64,000 nucleotides of DNA from an uncultured bacterium (lineage in GTDB: Bacteria > Verrucomicrobiota > Verrucomicrobiia > CAIQCK01), in the NCBI GenBank assembly GCA_903870275.1, contig CAIQCK010000075.1, positions 1-64,000 on the forward strand. The letters are read 5' to 3'. Under the pieces are notes generated by a model, which searched no databases, was not told the origin of the DNA, and saw only the letters and a list, made by a program, of their open reading frames with translations. Every line of letters starts with the position of its first letter. Position 1 is the first letter of the stretch. A program made the position numbers and the translations under genes. This document shows positions 25,813 to 33,567 of this stretch, piece after piece.

Positions 25813-26819
25813 AAATATCCCGGTTGCTGCTGCGCCATCTCGATGGCGACGAGCATGTTCTCCAACGGCACATCGCCCTCCACATCATGAGCGGGCGCGA
25901 AGATGTAACCGCCATCACGGCCCAGTTCCAGCAACCGCCGCGCTTCTCTGCGCACATCCTCAACGCATCCAAACGGCAGCGTTTTCTGCGTCGAGAGACC
26001 GCCATGAAACGCCAGCCGGCCGCGATAGCGCGGCAGCAGGCTGTAAACGTCCATGACCTCGGGCTGGAACGGATTGAAGCAGTTCAGCCCGATGCCGATG
26101 AGGTCGTCGAACAATTCGTCCACATCGCCGCACGAGTGGATCATCACGAACTTGCCCGCCTCGCGCACGACGCCATACATCCGTTTCAGCACCGGATAAA
26201 TAAACTCGCGCCACAGCGACGGCCCCATTTGCAAGCCGTGCTGCTGGCCCCAATCGTCGCCGAAATACACCGCGTCAATGTCGTGGCGCAGCGCCGCGCG
26301 GACCTGCGCGATGTTGTAATCGGCGATCCGGTTGAACAACTCGCGAACGAACGCCGGATGATCGAGGAAATCCGTCATCAACGTCTCCATTCCGCGCAGC
26401 GTCCACGCCCGCTCGTAGAGGGAGAAGCCGACCTGAAACACGCGGAACCGGTCGGGATGTTTCGCCAGCTTCGCCGGGATCTCCGCAAAAAAACGTAGGT
26501 CGAGCGGATTGGGAAACTCGCAGCCCGCCAGCGTCGGCTCCGGCAGCACCTGTCCCTCGACGTTGCCGATGTCCTTGTCCACGCTGTGGTCCCACACGAC
26601 GCCGAACACGTCGCGCACGCGATCGTGACCGAGGTCCGTGAAAAACCCGATGTCGCTGCCGAGCTTGAGCAGGTGGTTTTGCAACGGCCCTTCGAGGTCT
26701 TCACAGCCGTAGTGGCGCTGGAGCTTCTCCTTCGCCTCCTGGGTGAAACCCATCGACCACGGCACGTAGGGCGGCCGTTGGCCTTCGAGCACCCGTCGGA
26801 CAACATCGCGCTTGGTCAT
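25809..26819 (-). CDS. Uroporphyrinogen decarboxylase-like (URO-D superfamily) protein
   Basis: This 336-residue TIM-barrel protein of the URO-D/MtaA/CmuA superfamily begins MTKRDVVRRVLEGQRPPYVPW, with the later FVMIHSCGDVDELFDDLIGIGLNCFNPFQPEVMD typical of the group. True HemE proteins have different N-terminal arginine motifs, and the operon is about carbohydrates. A heme role is therefore doubtful, and a methyltransferase-like or unknown role is more likely. It overlaps the GH43 start by four bases and follows a small membrane protein gene. Confidence 0.85.
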   Translation of the reverse strand: MTKRDVVRRVLEGQRPPYVPWSMGFTQEAKEKLQRHYGCEDLEGPLQNHLLKLGSDIGFFTDLGHDRVRDVFGVVWDHSVDKDIGNVEGQVLPEPTLAGCEFPNPLDLRFFAEIPAKLAKHPDRFRVFQVGFSLYERAWTLRGMETLMTDFLDHPAFVRELFNRIADYNIAQVRAALRHDIDAVYFGDDWGQQHGLQMGPSLWREFIYPVLKRMYGVVREAGKFVMIHSCGDVDELFDDLIGIGLNCFNPFQPEVMDVYSLLPRYRGRLAFHGGLSTQKTLPFGCVEDVRREARRLLELGRDGGYIFAPAHDVEGDVPLENMLVAIEMAQQQPGYL

Positions 26820-26855
26820 GGCAGGCTGCCGCAGGTCACCGTGACGTGGCGGCGC

Positions 26856-27059
26856 TTACTTCGCGCTCGATTTGCCGCGCCAGGCGAAGAACACCATCAA
26901 CAACCCGAAGACGAGCAGCACGCAACCCCAACCGAGGTTGATGTTGATGCCGAGAGAGGGTTTGTTGGCGTCCGGTCCGGCCAGCAAGCCCTGGAGAACC
27001 AGCAACACGCCCACGGCGGAAAACATGAGTCCGATCGGCCAGCGAATATCGAGTCCCAT
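26856..27059 (-). CDS. 67-residue two-helix membrane protein
   Basis: The small protein has two hydrophobic segments (GLMFSAVGVLLVLQGLLAG and GCVLLVFGLLMVFFAW), a glycine/asparagine-rich loop containing NINLGWG and a basic tail. AGGAA precedes the ATG at 27059. It lies 15 bases downstream of the symporter gene at 27075-29009, the position in which small accessory membrane proteins occur beside SSS transporters in related genomes. It is probably a symporter-associated subunit. Confidence 0.78.
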   Translation of the reverse strand: MGLDIRWPIGLMFSAVGVLLVLQGLLAGPDANKPSLGININLGWGCVLLVFGLLMVFFAWRGKSSAK

Positions 27060-27074
27060 AAACCGGTTCCTTTC

Positions 27075-29009
27075 TTACCAAAAGATAATGTTGAGGATGA
27101 AGCAACCGACCAGCAACACGCAGCCGAGGAAAGCCGGTCGCGCATACCACGCCTGCGCATGATCCACAGTCTTCGGCGTCAGCGAATAGACCAGGCCCTT
27201 GAGTTCGTCATCGGTCTTGGTCCGCCGCGTCAGCAGCGAGATGACCAGCGTCAGCATGAAGCACGCGGTGAACGCGAACGCGGCCAGCCAGAAATTCTGC
27301 GCCATGTCGCTCGGGAAGACTTGAAGGACGCCGAGATAACCGCCCTTGACGCCGGGGGCGTTGCCGACCGCCGAAGTCAGCGCATGGAAAAGCGCGGAGG
27401 TCAACGTGCCGCCCAACAACCCGAAGAAGGCGCCATGACTCGTGGTGCGTTTCCAGAACATCCCCAGCAGGAAGGTCGCAAACAGCGGCGCGTTCACAAA
27501 TCCGAACACCAGCTGGATGATGTCCATGGCATTGGACCATCGGCTGACCAGATACGCGCAGACGATGCTCAACCCAATACCCACCACCGTGATGCACCGG
27601 CCCATCCACATGTAATGACCGTCGCTCTTGTTCCTGGCGATGTAGGCTTGATAGAGGTCGTAGGTCCACACGGTGTTGAAGGCCGTGACATTGCCGGCCA
27701 TGCCCGACATGAACGACGCCAGCAAACCGGTCAACGCCAGACCGAGCAGGCCCGACGGACAATACTTCTTCACCAGCGAAAGGATCACGCCGTCATAATC
27801 GTTCTCGACCACGGCATCCTGCAGCCGGTCCTTGAGAGTGGCTTCGTCAAGAGCCGGGACTTCTTTGACAACGGCAGCAACCTTGGCCGGACTCAACTTC
27901 ATTTCAACCGCCTTGCTGATTCTCTCAAAAGCGACTTTGTCGTCCAGCTTCTGCGCGGCGGCGTCCTTGACGGCGGCAATGGCCTGCACATAGGCGCTCT
28001 CGCTGACGATCTTCGGCGGCAGGCGGTAACCATCCTTCGCGGTCAACGCCAGCGCCGCGGCGATCATGCCGGGCAGGATGACCAGCACCGGGAAGATCAT
28101 CTTCGGCACTGCGGCGATGAGCGGTGTGCGGCGCGCGGCGCTCATGTTTTTGGCCGCCATGGCACGTTGCACAACGAGGAAGTTGGTGCACCAGTAGCCG
28201 AACGAGAGCACAAACCCGAGGCCGAACACCATCGCGATTACGTCCACGCCCATCGGGTTGGCCGACGCGCCCTCGAGCAGCGGCTTCCATGCGCTTGTCC
28301 AGGCATCGGGCTGGAAGCTCTTGGTGTTCAGCTCCAACGCCGCCGGATTCTGGGCCACAGCGGCCAGCGACGTTTTGAGAGCGCCCCAGCCGCCGACATC
28401 CTTGAGGCCGAGATAAACGACCGGTGCAAACCCAAGCACAATCATGAAGAACTGCAACACTTCGGTATAGATCGCGGAGGTCAGGCCGCCCTTGAGCACA
28501 TACACCAGCACGATCGCGGAACAGATCCAAAGACTGACATCGTAGTTCCATCCGAGAAGTTGATGGAGCAGCTTGGCCAGCGCGTTCATCGAGATGCCCG
28601 AAGCGAACACGGTCATCACGGCGAACGAGATGGAGTTCAAACAGCGGGTGCGCTCGTCGAAGCGGAGCTTGAGATACTCCGGCACCGAGCGCGCCTTGGA
28701 CCCGTAGTAGAACGGCATCATGAACACCGCCAGGAAGATCATCGCGGGGATCGCGCCCACCCAGTAGAAGTGGCACGTCGCAATGCCGTATTTGGCGCCG
28801 CTGGCCGCCATGCCGACCAACTCCAGCGCGCCGAGGTTGGCGGAGATGAACGCCAGGCCGGTGATCCACGCCGGGATCGAATGACTGGAGGTCAGGAAGT
28901 CCGCACTGGTCTTCATGTAGCGCTTCAAGACCCAGCCAATGGCCAGGATGGCGACCACATAAATCGCCATGATGGAGTAATCAATACCGCCGAGATGAAT
29001 GTGTGACAT
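27075..29009 (-). CDS. Sodium:solute symporter (SSS family) with soluble insert
   Basis: This 644-residue inner-membrane transporter has SSS features: IGWVLKRYMKTSADFLTSSHSIPAWITG, ISANLGALELVGMAASG, LKGGLTSAIYTEVLQFFM and LLASFMSGMAGNVTAFNTVW. Family members are usually about 500-550 residues. The extra length is a hydrophilic alanine/lysine-rich insert of about 90 residues (roughly 320-415, beginning after LTAKDGYRLPP) between two membrane helices. AAAGGAACGC precedes the ATG at 29009. It heads the leftward glycosidase cluster. Confidence 0.9.
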   Translation of the reverse strand: MSHIHLGGIDYSIMAIYVVAILAIGWVLKRYMKTSADFLTSSHSIPAWITGLAFISANLGALELVGMAASGAKYGIATCHFYWVGAIPAMIFLAVFMMPFYYGSKARSVPEYLKLRFDERTRCLNSISFAVMTVFASGISMNALAKLLHQLLGWNYDVSLWICSAIVLVYVLKGGLTSAIYTEVLQFFMIVLGFAPVVYLGLKDVGGWGALKTSLAAVAQNPAALELNTKSFQPDAWTSAWKPLLEGASANPMGVDVIAMVFGLGFVLSFGYWCTNFLVVQRAMAAKNMSAARRTPLIAAVPKMIFPVLVILPGMIAAALALTAKDGYRLPPKIVSESAYVQAIAAVKDAAAQKLDDKVAFERISKAVEMKLSPAKVAAVVKEVPALDEATLKDRLQDAVVENDYDGVILSLVKKYCPSGLLGLALTGLLASFMSGMAGNVTAFNTVWTYDLYQAYIARNKSDGHYMWMGRCITVVGIGLSIVCAYLVSRWSNAMDIIQLVFGFVNAPLFATFLLGMFWKRTTSHGAFFGLLGGTLTSALFHALTSAVGNAPGVKGGYLGVLQVFPSDMAQNFWLAAFAFTACFMLTLVISLLTRRTKTDDELKGLVYSLTPKTVDHAQAWYARPAFLGCVLLVGCFILNIIFW

Positions 29010-29165
29010 TGCGTTCCTTTCTACCGGTCAAAATACGTGGCGTTGAAGCTAGGAGAAAGTTCGCCCAGCGACAATTCTTTTCCGCTGGCTTGTCCACTGG
29101 CGGGAAACGCCCTCGCGGGCAGCGACGCCGCAACAGTTCCCTTCGCCCGGGCCAAACCGTGTGGG

Positions 29166-30128
29166 CTAATTGCCCGCCGGAACCGGCTTGCCCGATAGAT
29201 TCCCGGCGCCTTTGTCCACCACCGCTTTCTCTCCGGTGCTGGTGATGGACTGGACGGTGTAGGTGAAACCTCCATCCGCAAACAGCGTGAAAAACCCCAC
29301 GTGATGCGCGCCCAAGTGAAGCTTCTCGGACTGCGGCCCCAGGCCGTCGTCGGCTTTCTCCTTCGTCGGCGATGCTCCGCCCGGCCCGACCACGAATTCC
29401 TGGATGCCCCGTGTTTCCGCAACCTTTTCGCCGTCGGGGTTCATTGGCGCGAAGCGTTCGTAGATGTGGTTGTGGCCATTCATCACCAACGCCGGCCCGT
29501 GCGCATACACCACGTCCCAATACGGTTTCATCTTGGCCATGCCGTGGTGCTTGGCATTGGAGAAATATGGATAGTGCCAGTAGGCGAGCACGGGCGTTTT
29601 GGGCTTCTTGGCGAGATCGCTTTTTAGCCACAGGAGCTGGGTGTCGGCTTTTTCACCGCCCTTGGCAAGGTTCACGCTGTCCAGACTGACGATGTGCCAT
29701 CCGCCCAGATCGAAGCTGTAATACATTTGAGGCGCATGCGCGGCTTTCCCCCAAAACTGGCAATAGCCGCTGAACGGCGGCACGTCGAGTTGATCATGAT
29801 TGCCGGGGCATGGGAAAATCTTCGCGATGAACCGGCCGTAGGTTCCCTCGTAGATTTCCTTGTAGACCTCCAGCGGCGACGCCTTCCCGTTGACCGTGTC
29901 GCCGACCAGCAGGACGGCCGTCACTTCGGGATGCCCCACAATCACGTCCGAAACCATTTTCGCGCCGGGCTTGTGGATGTCACCCGTCACCGCGATCGCG
30001 ATGCCCTGCGAAGCCCCGGCCGCGACGCCAGCCGCAGCCAGCCACGCCACCATGACGAAGATGAGTGATGACAACCAACCGCTTCCCGATGCCTTCGGTT
30101 TACCGCATGGCTTGTTGCTCATGTTCAT
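29166..30128 (-). CDS. Secreted metallophosphoesterase
   Basis: This 320-residue calcineurin-like phosphoesterase carries a signal peptide or anchor (WLSSLIFVMVAWLAAAGVAAGA). The two-metal site is visible: AVTGDIHKPG (D-x-H), LVGDTVNG (GD), PCPGNHDQLD (GNHD), YWHYPYF and NGHNHIYERF (GHxH). It resembles purple acid phosphatase-like and tartrate-resistant-type exported enzymes. The start at 30128 has AAGGAG eight bases upstream; 30122 is an alternative. It is divergent from the riboswitch-controlled operon. Confidence 0.9.
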   Translation of the reverse strand: MNMSNKPCGKPKASGSGWLSSLIFVMVAWLAAAGVAAGASQGIAIAVTGDIHKPGAKMVSDVIVGHPEVTAVLLVGDTVNGKASPLEVYKEIYEGTYGRFIAKIFPCPGNHDQLDVPPFSGYCQFWGKAAHAPQMYYSFDLGGWHIVSLDSVNLAKGGEKADTQLLWLKSDLAKKPKTPVLAYWHYPYFSNAKHHGMAKMKPYWDVVYAHGPALVMNGHNHIYERFAPMNPDGEKVAETRGIQEFVVGPGGASPTKEKADDGLGPQSEKLHLGAHHVGFFTLFADGGFTYTVQSITSTGEKAVVDKGAGNLSGKPVPAGN

Positions 30129-30273
30129 GATGATGGCTCCTTGCAGTCTTTTTCTCCACATTTCGGCTTGCCTTTGCAAGTGTTTTGGCGCCGGCGTTTT
30201 TTTTGCAACGTGGACCCTGGCTGATTTTTTTCTTTCATCTCCGCGCTGTCGCTGGTAAATACTTTATCGAAGT

Positions 30274-30420
30274 TCAGCATCCCGGAACACGGTTTGATAC
30301 CGTGGCGGTCCCGCCGCTGTAATCGGGGACGCCGGTCACTGGGCGAAAAGCCAGCCACTGTCCAAAGGGACGGGAAGGCAGTGACCGAGCGGTTGATCCG
30401 AAAGCCAGAAGACCTGCTGG
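30274..30420 (+). promoter_or_regulatory. Cobalamin (adenosylcobalamin-class) riboswitch
   Basis: The conserved core of the B12 riboswitch is present in the right order: GCCACTG (30354-30360), GGGAAGGC (30372-30379) and AAGCCAGAAGACCTGC (30402-30417). The last matches the family end AAGCCAGGAGACCTGCC with small changes. CAGCA (30275-30279) pairs with TGCTG (30415-30419) to close the aptamer. Upstream GGCGGTCCCGCCGCTGTAATC fits the P3-P6 entry. It lies on the + strand 101 bases before the peptide gene and is followed by a strong terminator, so B12 binding should switch transcription off. Confidence 0.9.
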
Positions 30421-30448
30421 ATGGACGAAACAAATGGAATCTGATGGC

Positions 30449-30494
30449 AAAAGGTTCCGATGGACCCGCGTGGTCTGTCGGGGCCTTTTTGTTT
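30449..30494 (+). terminator. Intrinsic terminator forming the riboswitch expression platform
   Basis: AAAAGGTTCCGA (30449-30460) can pair with the tail ending TCGGGGCCTTTT (30477-30488), with G-T wobbles. The stem continues with TGGACC pairing GGTCTG, giving about 18 paired positions around a 5-base loop. A T-rich run (TTTTTGTTT) follows. It sits between the B12 aptamer and the peptide gene, in the place of a ligand-controlled transcription terminator. Confidence 0.85.
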
Positions 30495-30520
30495 GAGTGG
30501 AATAACGAAAGGAACGAACG

Positions 30521-30634
30521 ATGAAGAAGGTAGCGAAGAAACAACTGAAGAACGTGATCGCCCGCCGGAAGTGCTGCCAGGCCGAAGGCACTGGCCTGTC
30601 CCACTACATCCTCATGGACAAGAAGTCCAAGTAA
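30521..30634 (+). CDS. 37-residue Cys-Cys precursor peptide (CbpA-like)
   Basis: The tiny gene begins MKKVAKKQLKNVIARRK, then CCQAEGTGLSHYILMDKKSK. It has a basic leader half, a vicinal cysteine pair at 18-19 and a polar core with GTGLSHY. AAAGGAACGAACG precedes the ATG at 30521. Its TAA overlaps the radical SAM start in TAATG, implying translational coupling. Size, position and control suggest it is the substrate of that enzyme, i.e. a ribosomally made, modified peptide. From memory it fits the NCBI/TIGRFAM pair named CbpA (peptide) and CbpB (radical SAM, rSAM_cobopep), but that match was not checked. Confidence 0.8.
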   Translation: MKKVAKKQLKNVIARRKCCQAEGTGLSHYILMDKKSK

Positions 30635-32055
30635 TGAAGAAAGACAGCATTCCCAAGGGTATTGGCGAAGCGGCCCCCTCGCGGGGCCGCTTCGTCAACA
30701 CGGGCAACGGTCCGGCGCTCCAACCCATCGAGATCGGCCACGCGACCCACGTCGCGCTGGTGGACCCCGACACGGCGTTTTGGTCGCTGGTTCGCCGCGA
30801 CCAGCTCGGCGACGCGCTCAACGACAGTCCCCTGCTCCGCGCCTACCGGAAGAAGTCCAAGACTTTCGCCGAGGAGATGCGGATGCTGCGCTTCGGCCTG
30901 AAACCTTCCGCCGTCTATTTCAACCCGACCGCGCGCTGCAACCTCAACTGCACCTACTGTTACATCCCGGAGACGATGCGCCGCAGCGGCCCGCAGATGA
31001 CCATCGCGCAGTTGCTCGACGCCCTCGCGCGGTTGAAGGACTATTTCAAGACCACCGTCCCCAAGGGCCGGCTGCCGCAGATCGTTTTCCACGGCTCCGA
31101 GCCGCTTCTGGCCCGCGAAGCCGTCTTCGCCGGCATCGAGAAGTTCAGCAACGACTTCCGCTTCGGCGTCCAGACCAACGCCACGCTGCTCGACGACAGC
31201 GCCATTGAGTTCCTAACCTCGCGCGGCTGCGGCATCGGCCTCTCGCTCGACGGCCACGAAGCCTCCATCGCCAACCGCACGCGCAAGACGTGGGAAGGTC
31301 GCGGCGCGTTCGAGCACGTCACCCGCGCCATGGACAAGCTGCGCGGCTACCACGGCTACAACGTCATCTGCACCGTCACGACGGAGAACATGCGCCACCT
31401 CGTCAAGATCGTGGACTTCTTCCACAAGCAGGAGGTGCCGGCGTGCATGTTGAACATCCTCCGCTGCACCCTGCCCGCCTCGCGCAAGGTGAAGCCCCGC
31501 GACGCCGACGCCGCCAAATACTTCACCGCCGCGCTGGACCGGACCTACGAACTTTACAATCGCACGGGCCGCAAGCTCATCGTCGCCAACTTCGCCAACA
31601 TTCTCGTCGGCATCATCGCGCCCACCGCGCGCCGGCTCATGTGCGACATCTCCCCCTGCGGCGGCGGCCGTTGTTTCTTCGCCGTCGCGCCCAACGGCGA
31701 CCTGTTCCCGTGCAGCGAGTTCATCGGCCTGCCGCAGTTCGTGGGCGGCAACCTCTTCAAGGACTCGATCCCGCAGGTGCTCACCAGCAAGCCGTTCGCG
31801 ATGGTCACCGGCCGTAAGGTGGAAGACATCGAGCCGTGCAGCCGTTGCGCCATCCGCCATTTCTGCGGATCGCCCTGCCCCGCCGAAGCCCACGAGATGA
31901 ACGGCGGCATGAAACAGCTCGGCGCGTTCTGCGAGTTTTACGAGGAGCAGGTGCGTTACGCCCTCCGCCTCATCGCCGACGGCAAGGATTCCGCCTTCCT
32001 CTGGGACGGCTGGGACAAAGGCACGAAGACCGCGTTCGACGCCAGCACGATCTGA
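30634..32055 (+). CDS. Peptide-modifying radical SAM/SPASM enzyme (CbpB-like)
   Basis: This 473-residue enzyme has the radical SAM cluster motif CNLNCTYC (Cys102, 106, 109). It is followed by FHGSEPLL in place of the usual GGEP motif, and SLDGHEA. The C-terminal region has nine cysteines (337, 342, 347, 360, 402, 405, 411, 415, 433), fitting a SPASM domain with two further 4Fe-4S clusters. Such enzymes modify short peptides. The true start is the ATG at 30634 that overlaps the peptide stop; the longer open frame from 30460 runs through the terminator and peptide gene. No exporter or protease gene is next to it. An anaerobic sulfatase-maturase role was considered but is less likely given the precursor gene. 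Confidence 0.88.
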   Translation: MKKDSIPKGIGEAAPSRGRFVNTGNGPALQPIEIGHATHVALVDPDTAFWSLVRRDQLGDALNDSPLLRAYRKKSKTFAEEMRMLRFGLKPSAVYFNPTARCNLNCTYCYIPETMRRSGPQMTIAQLLDALARLKDYFKTTVPKGRLPQIVFHGSEPLLAREAVFAGIEKFSNDFRFGVQTNATLLDDSAIEFLTSRGCGIGLSLDGHEASIANRTRKTWEGRGAFEHVTRAMDKLRGYHGYNVICTVTTENMRHLVKIVDFFHKQEVPACMLNILRCTLPASRKVKPRDADAAKYFTAALDRTYELYNRTGRKLIVANFANILVGIIAPTARRLMCDISPCGGGRCFFAVAPNGDLFPCSEFIGLPQFVGGNLFKDSIPQVLTSKPFAMVTGRKVEDIEPCSRCAIRHFCGSPCPAEAHEMNGGMKQLGAFCEFYEEQVRYALRLIADGKDSAFLWDGWDKGTKTAFDASTI

Positions 32056-32929
32056 GGCAACCCGCAGGGCGCGTTAACCGAAGGCATCTCAATGTCGGCC
32101 CGGTATTCTCACCGGACGTCGTTTGCTCTTCAACGGACTGCGGCATCGGGGACGGGGCCTGCAACATCCCAAGCGAGTCATTTTGACCCTGTTGGGCGGC
32201 TTCTGCTCAGCGCGCCGGTCGGAGTGAGTCGGATCTAGTCGGATCGAGCCGGTTCAGGTCATATTCAGTCAGACTGAGTCGGCCCCCCATGGTCAGATGT
32301 TCCCATGGCAGCGCGAAAACACGCCGCCTCTCGTCACCGCGCGGATCGCCGCGGCGGCAAACGGTAGGGCGGACCGCTGGGCCGGCCGCAACGACAACCG
32401 CTGCGCCCGACGGCTTGTCACGTTTCGCGCGGTCGCGACCTGCCATTTCCATCCGGAGCCGGCATCGCCATATTGTCAAAGAACGGTTATCGCTTTCGCG
32501 CCGGCGCAACAGCGCCTTTTACCGTCACGCATAGATTAGCAATTTTCACTAGCGCCTGTCAAGTGATTTTCGCTACTTTTTTCACCCGCCGATTCCGCCT
32601 CTCCCCTGCCCCTTTTCCCCGCCCCCTGCCGGGTTGGTTCTCAACGAAATCGCCGTGTCGGGGACGCGGCCTGCAACGAATGACTACCGCGCGACATCCC
32701 GCCGGCTCAACTTTGGGTTTCGCGGTAAGCGCAGGTGGCGCGCGAGGTCACACGGATTTTCTCCAATGCCCGAACCTGAAATGGGTAGATTGAACAGGGA
32801 AGACGGGAAGACCAAATCAACCGCGCGGAATTGGGCGATTGGGTTCGCCGCCGCCAGTTGGAGGCGGAATGGAAAAAAGCCAGTGCCCTGTAATCTTCTC
32901 CGCATCGCCAACAGCCTTCGCCGTCGTCA
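32056..32929. other. Gene-free region with 10-bp repeats and promoter-like site
   Basis: No credible gene is seen. The region carries copy B of the 10-bp tandem repeat (32224-32282) and a minus-strand promoter-like TTGACA near 32553-32558 with a TAATCT box 18 bases on. It also holds an AT-richer island at 32520-32580 and a GC-skewed tract around 32590-32640. It may specify a non-coding RNA reading leftward. Confidence 0.6.
32224..32282 (-). repeat. 10-bp tandem repeat, locus B
   Basis: Read on the minus strand the units are CCGACTCAGT, CTGACTGAAT, ATGACCTGAA, CCGGCTCGAT, CCGACTAGAT and CCGACTCACT. This is an exact 10-base period with consensus CCGACTNGAT, the same motif as at 641-702 and 63661-63710. 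Confidence 0.8.
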
Positions 32930-33187
32930 TCAACGCCGCGAATCGTAGGATGCCAGTGCCGAAGGCCGGGTATCGGCTGTTTTGCTGTCCGGCGCATGGG
33001 CGGGCCGGATAACGATAAACGCGACGACGCAGATCACCCCGATCACCAGAATGATTTTTGCGATTAACGGCTCCAACCCGCGCTCATCGTGCGATGACGA
33101 CTGCGAGCTTTCCTGCTGAACTGGGCGATCGTTTATGAACAGCGCCCGCCCATGGGTTTCATTCGCTCCAGCGCACTCTCTCATCAT
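32930..33187 (-). CDS. Small single-pass membrane protein, unknown
   Basis: This 85-residue frame has one clear hydrophobic segment (LIAKIILVIGVICVVAFIVI) after a polar N-terminal half, and a basic tail. GGAGACG lies directly before the ATG at 33187 (MMREC). A start at 33196 is also open but lacks a ribosome binding site. No family is recognised. It stands alone between two non-coding, repeat-bearing stretches. Confidence 0.5.
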   Translation of the reverse strand: MMRECAGANETHGRALFINDRPVQQESSQSSSHDERGLEPLIAKIILVIGVICVVAFIVIRPAHAPDSKTADTRPSALASYDSRR

Positions 33188-33567
33188 CGTCTCCATTTAG
33201 AAATTCATACTGCGCGGGAAATTAAGCACGAGCACCGTGTGTTCGCAATAGGGTGTTTACCCCATCGCGCACACCCGGAATGGTTTCAGCCGCAGAGCGG
33301 CGCAAGAGAATGGCCCACGGCGCAAGCCGTGGGTTTCGTGAGGAAAGAATTCCAGCCCCGAACGGGGCGAAAGAAACGTGCGATGTCTTCTATCGCCCCA
33401 TCCGGGGCTTCATGGACTTAGTGACGTTCGTTCCCACGATTGCACCGTGGGCTACTGTCTGCCGCCACTCCGTGGCTGGGCTTCCCGCTTCCCTTCCGAC
33501 GCGGCGGCCAGAATCCCGTTGGGATCCTCGCCGAACAAATGCGCTCGCACGACGTTCGACGGCTCGA
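33188..33567. other. Repeat-bearing intergenic region
   Basis: This contains the first copy of a repeat of about 100 bases (33279-33382), followed by degenerate pieces of similar sequence in the other orientation (CACCGTGGGC near 33445). No gene is seen. Confidence 0.6.
33279..33382 (+). repeat. About 100-base dispersed repeat, copy 1
   Basis: The block contains CAGCCGCAGAGCGGCGCAAG, then a hairpin CCCACGGCGCAAGCCGTGGG, and ends CAGCCCCGAACGGGGCGAAA. A second copy in the same orientation lies at 34970-35075. The two copies bracket the sulfatase gene at 33568-34875. Confidence 0.8.

Noticed and set aside
30634..32055. Anaerobic sulfatase maturase (anSME)
   Set aside because: Four sulfatases nearby make it tempting, but the overlapping precursor peptide gene, B12 riboswitch and N-terminal extension fit a peptide-modifying enzyme better. 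Kept as an alternative.
32460..32580. rRNA operon leader (TTTGACAATATGG-like box on the minus strand)
   Set aside because: No rRNA or tRNA sequence follows on either strand.
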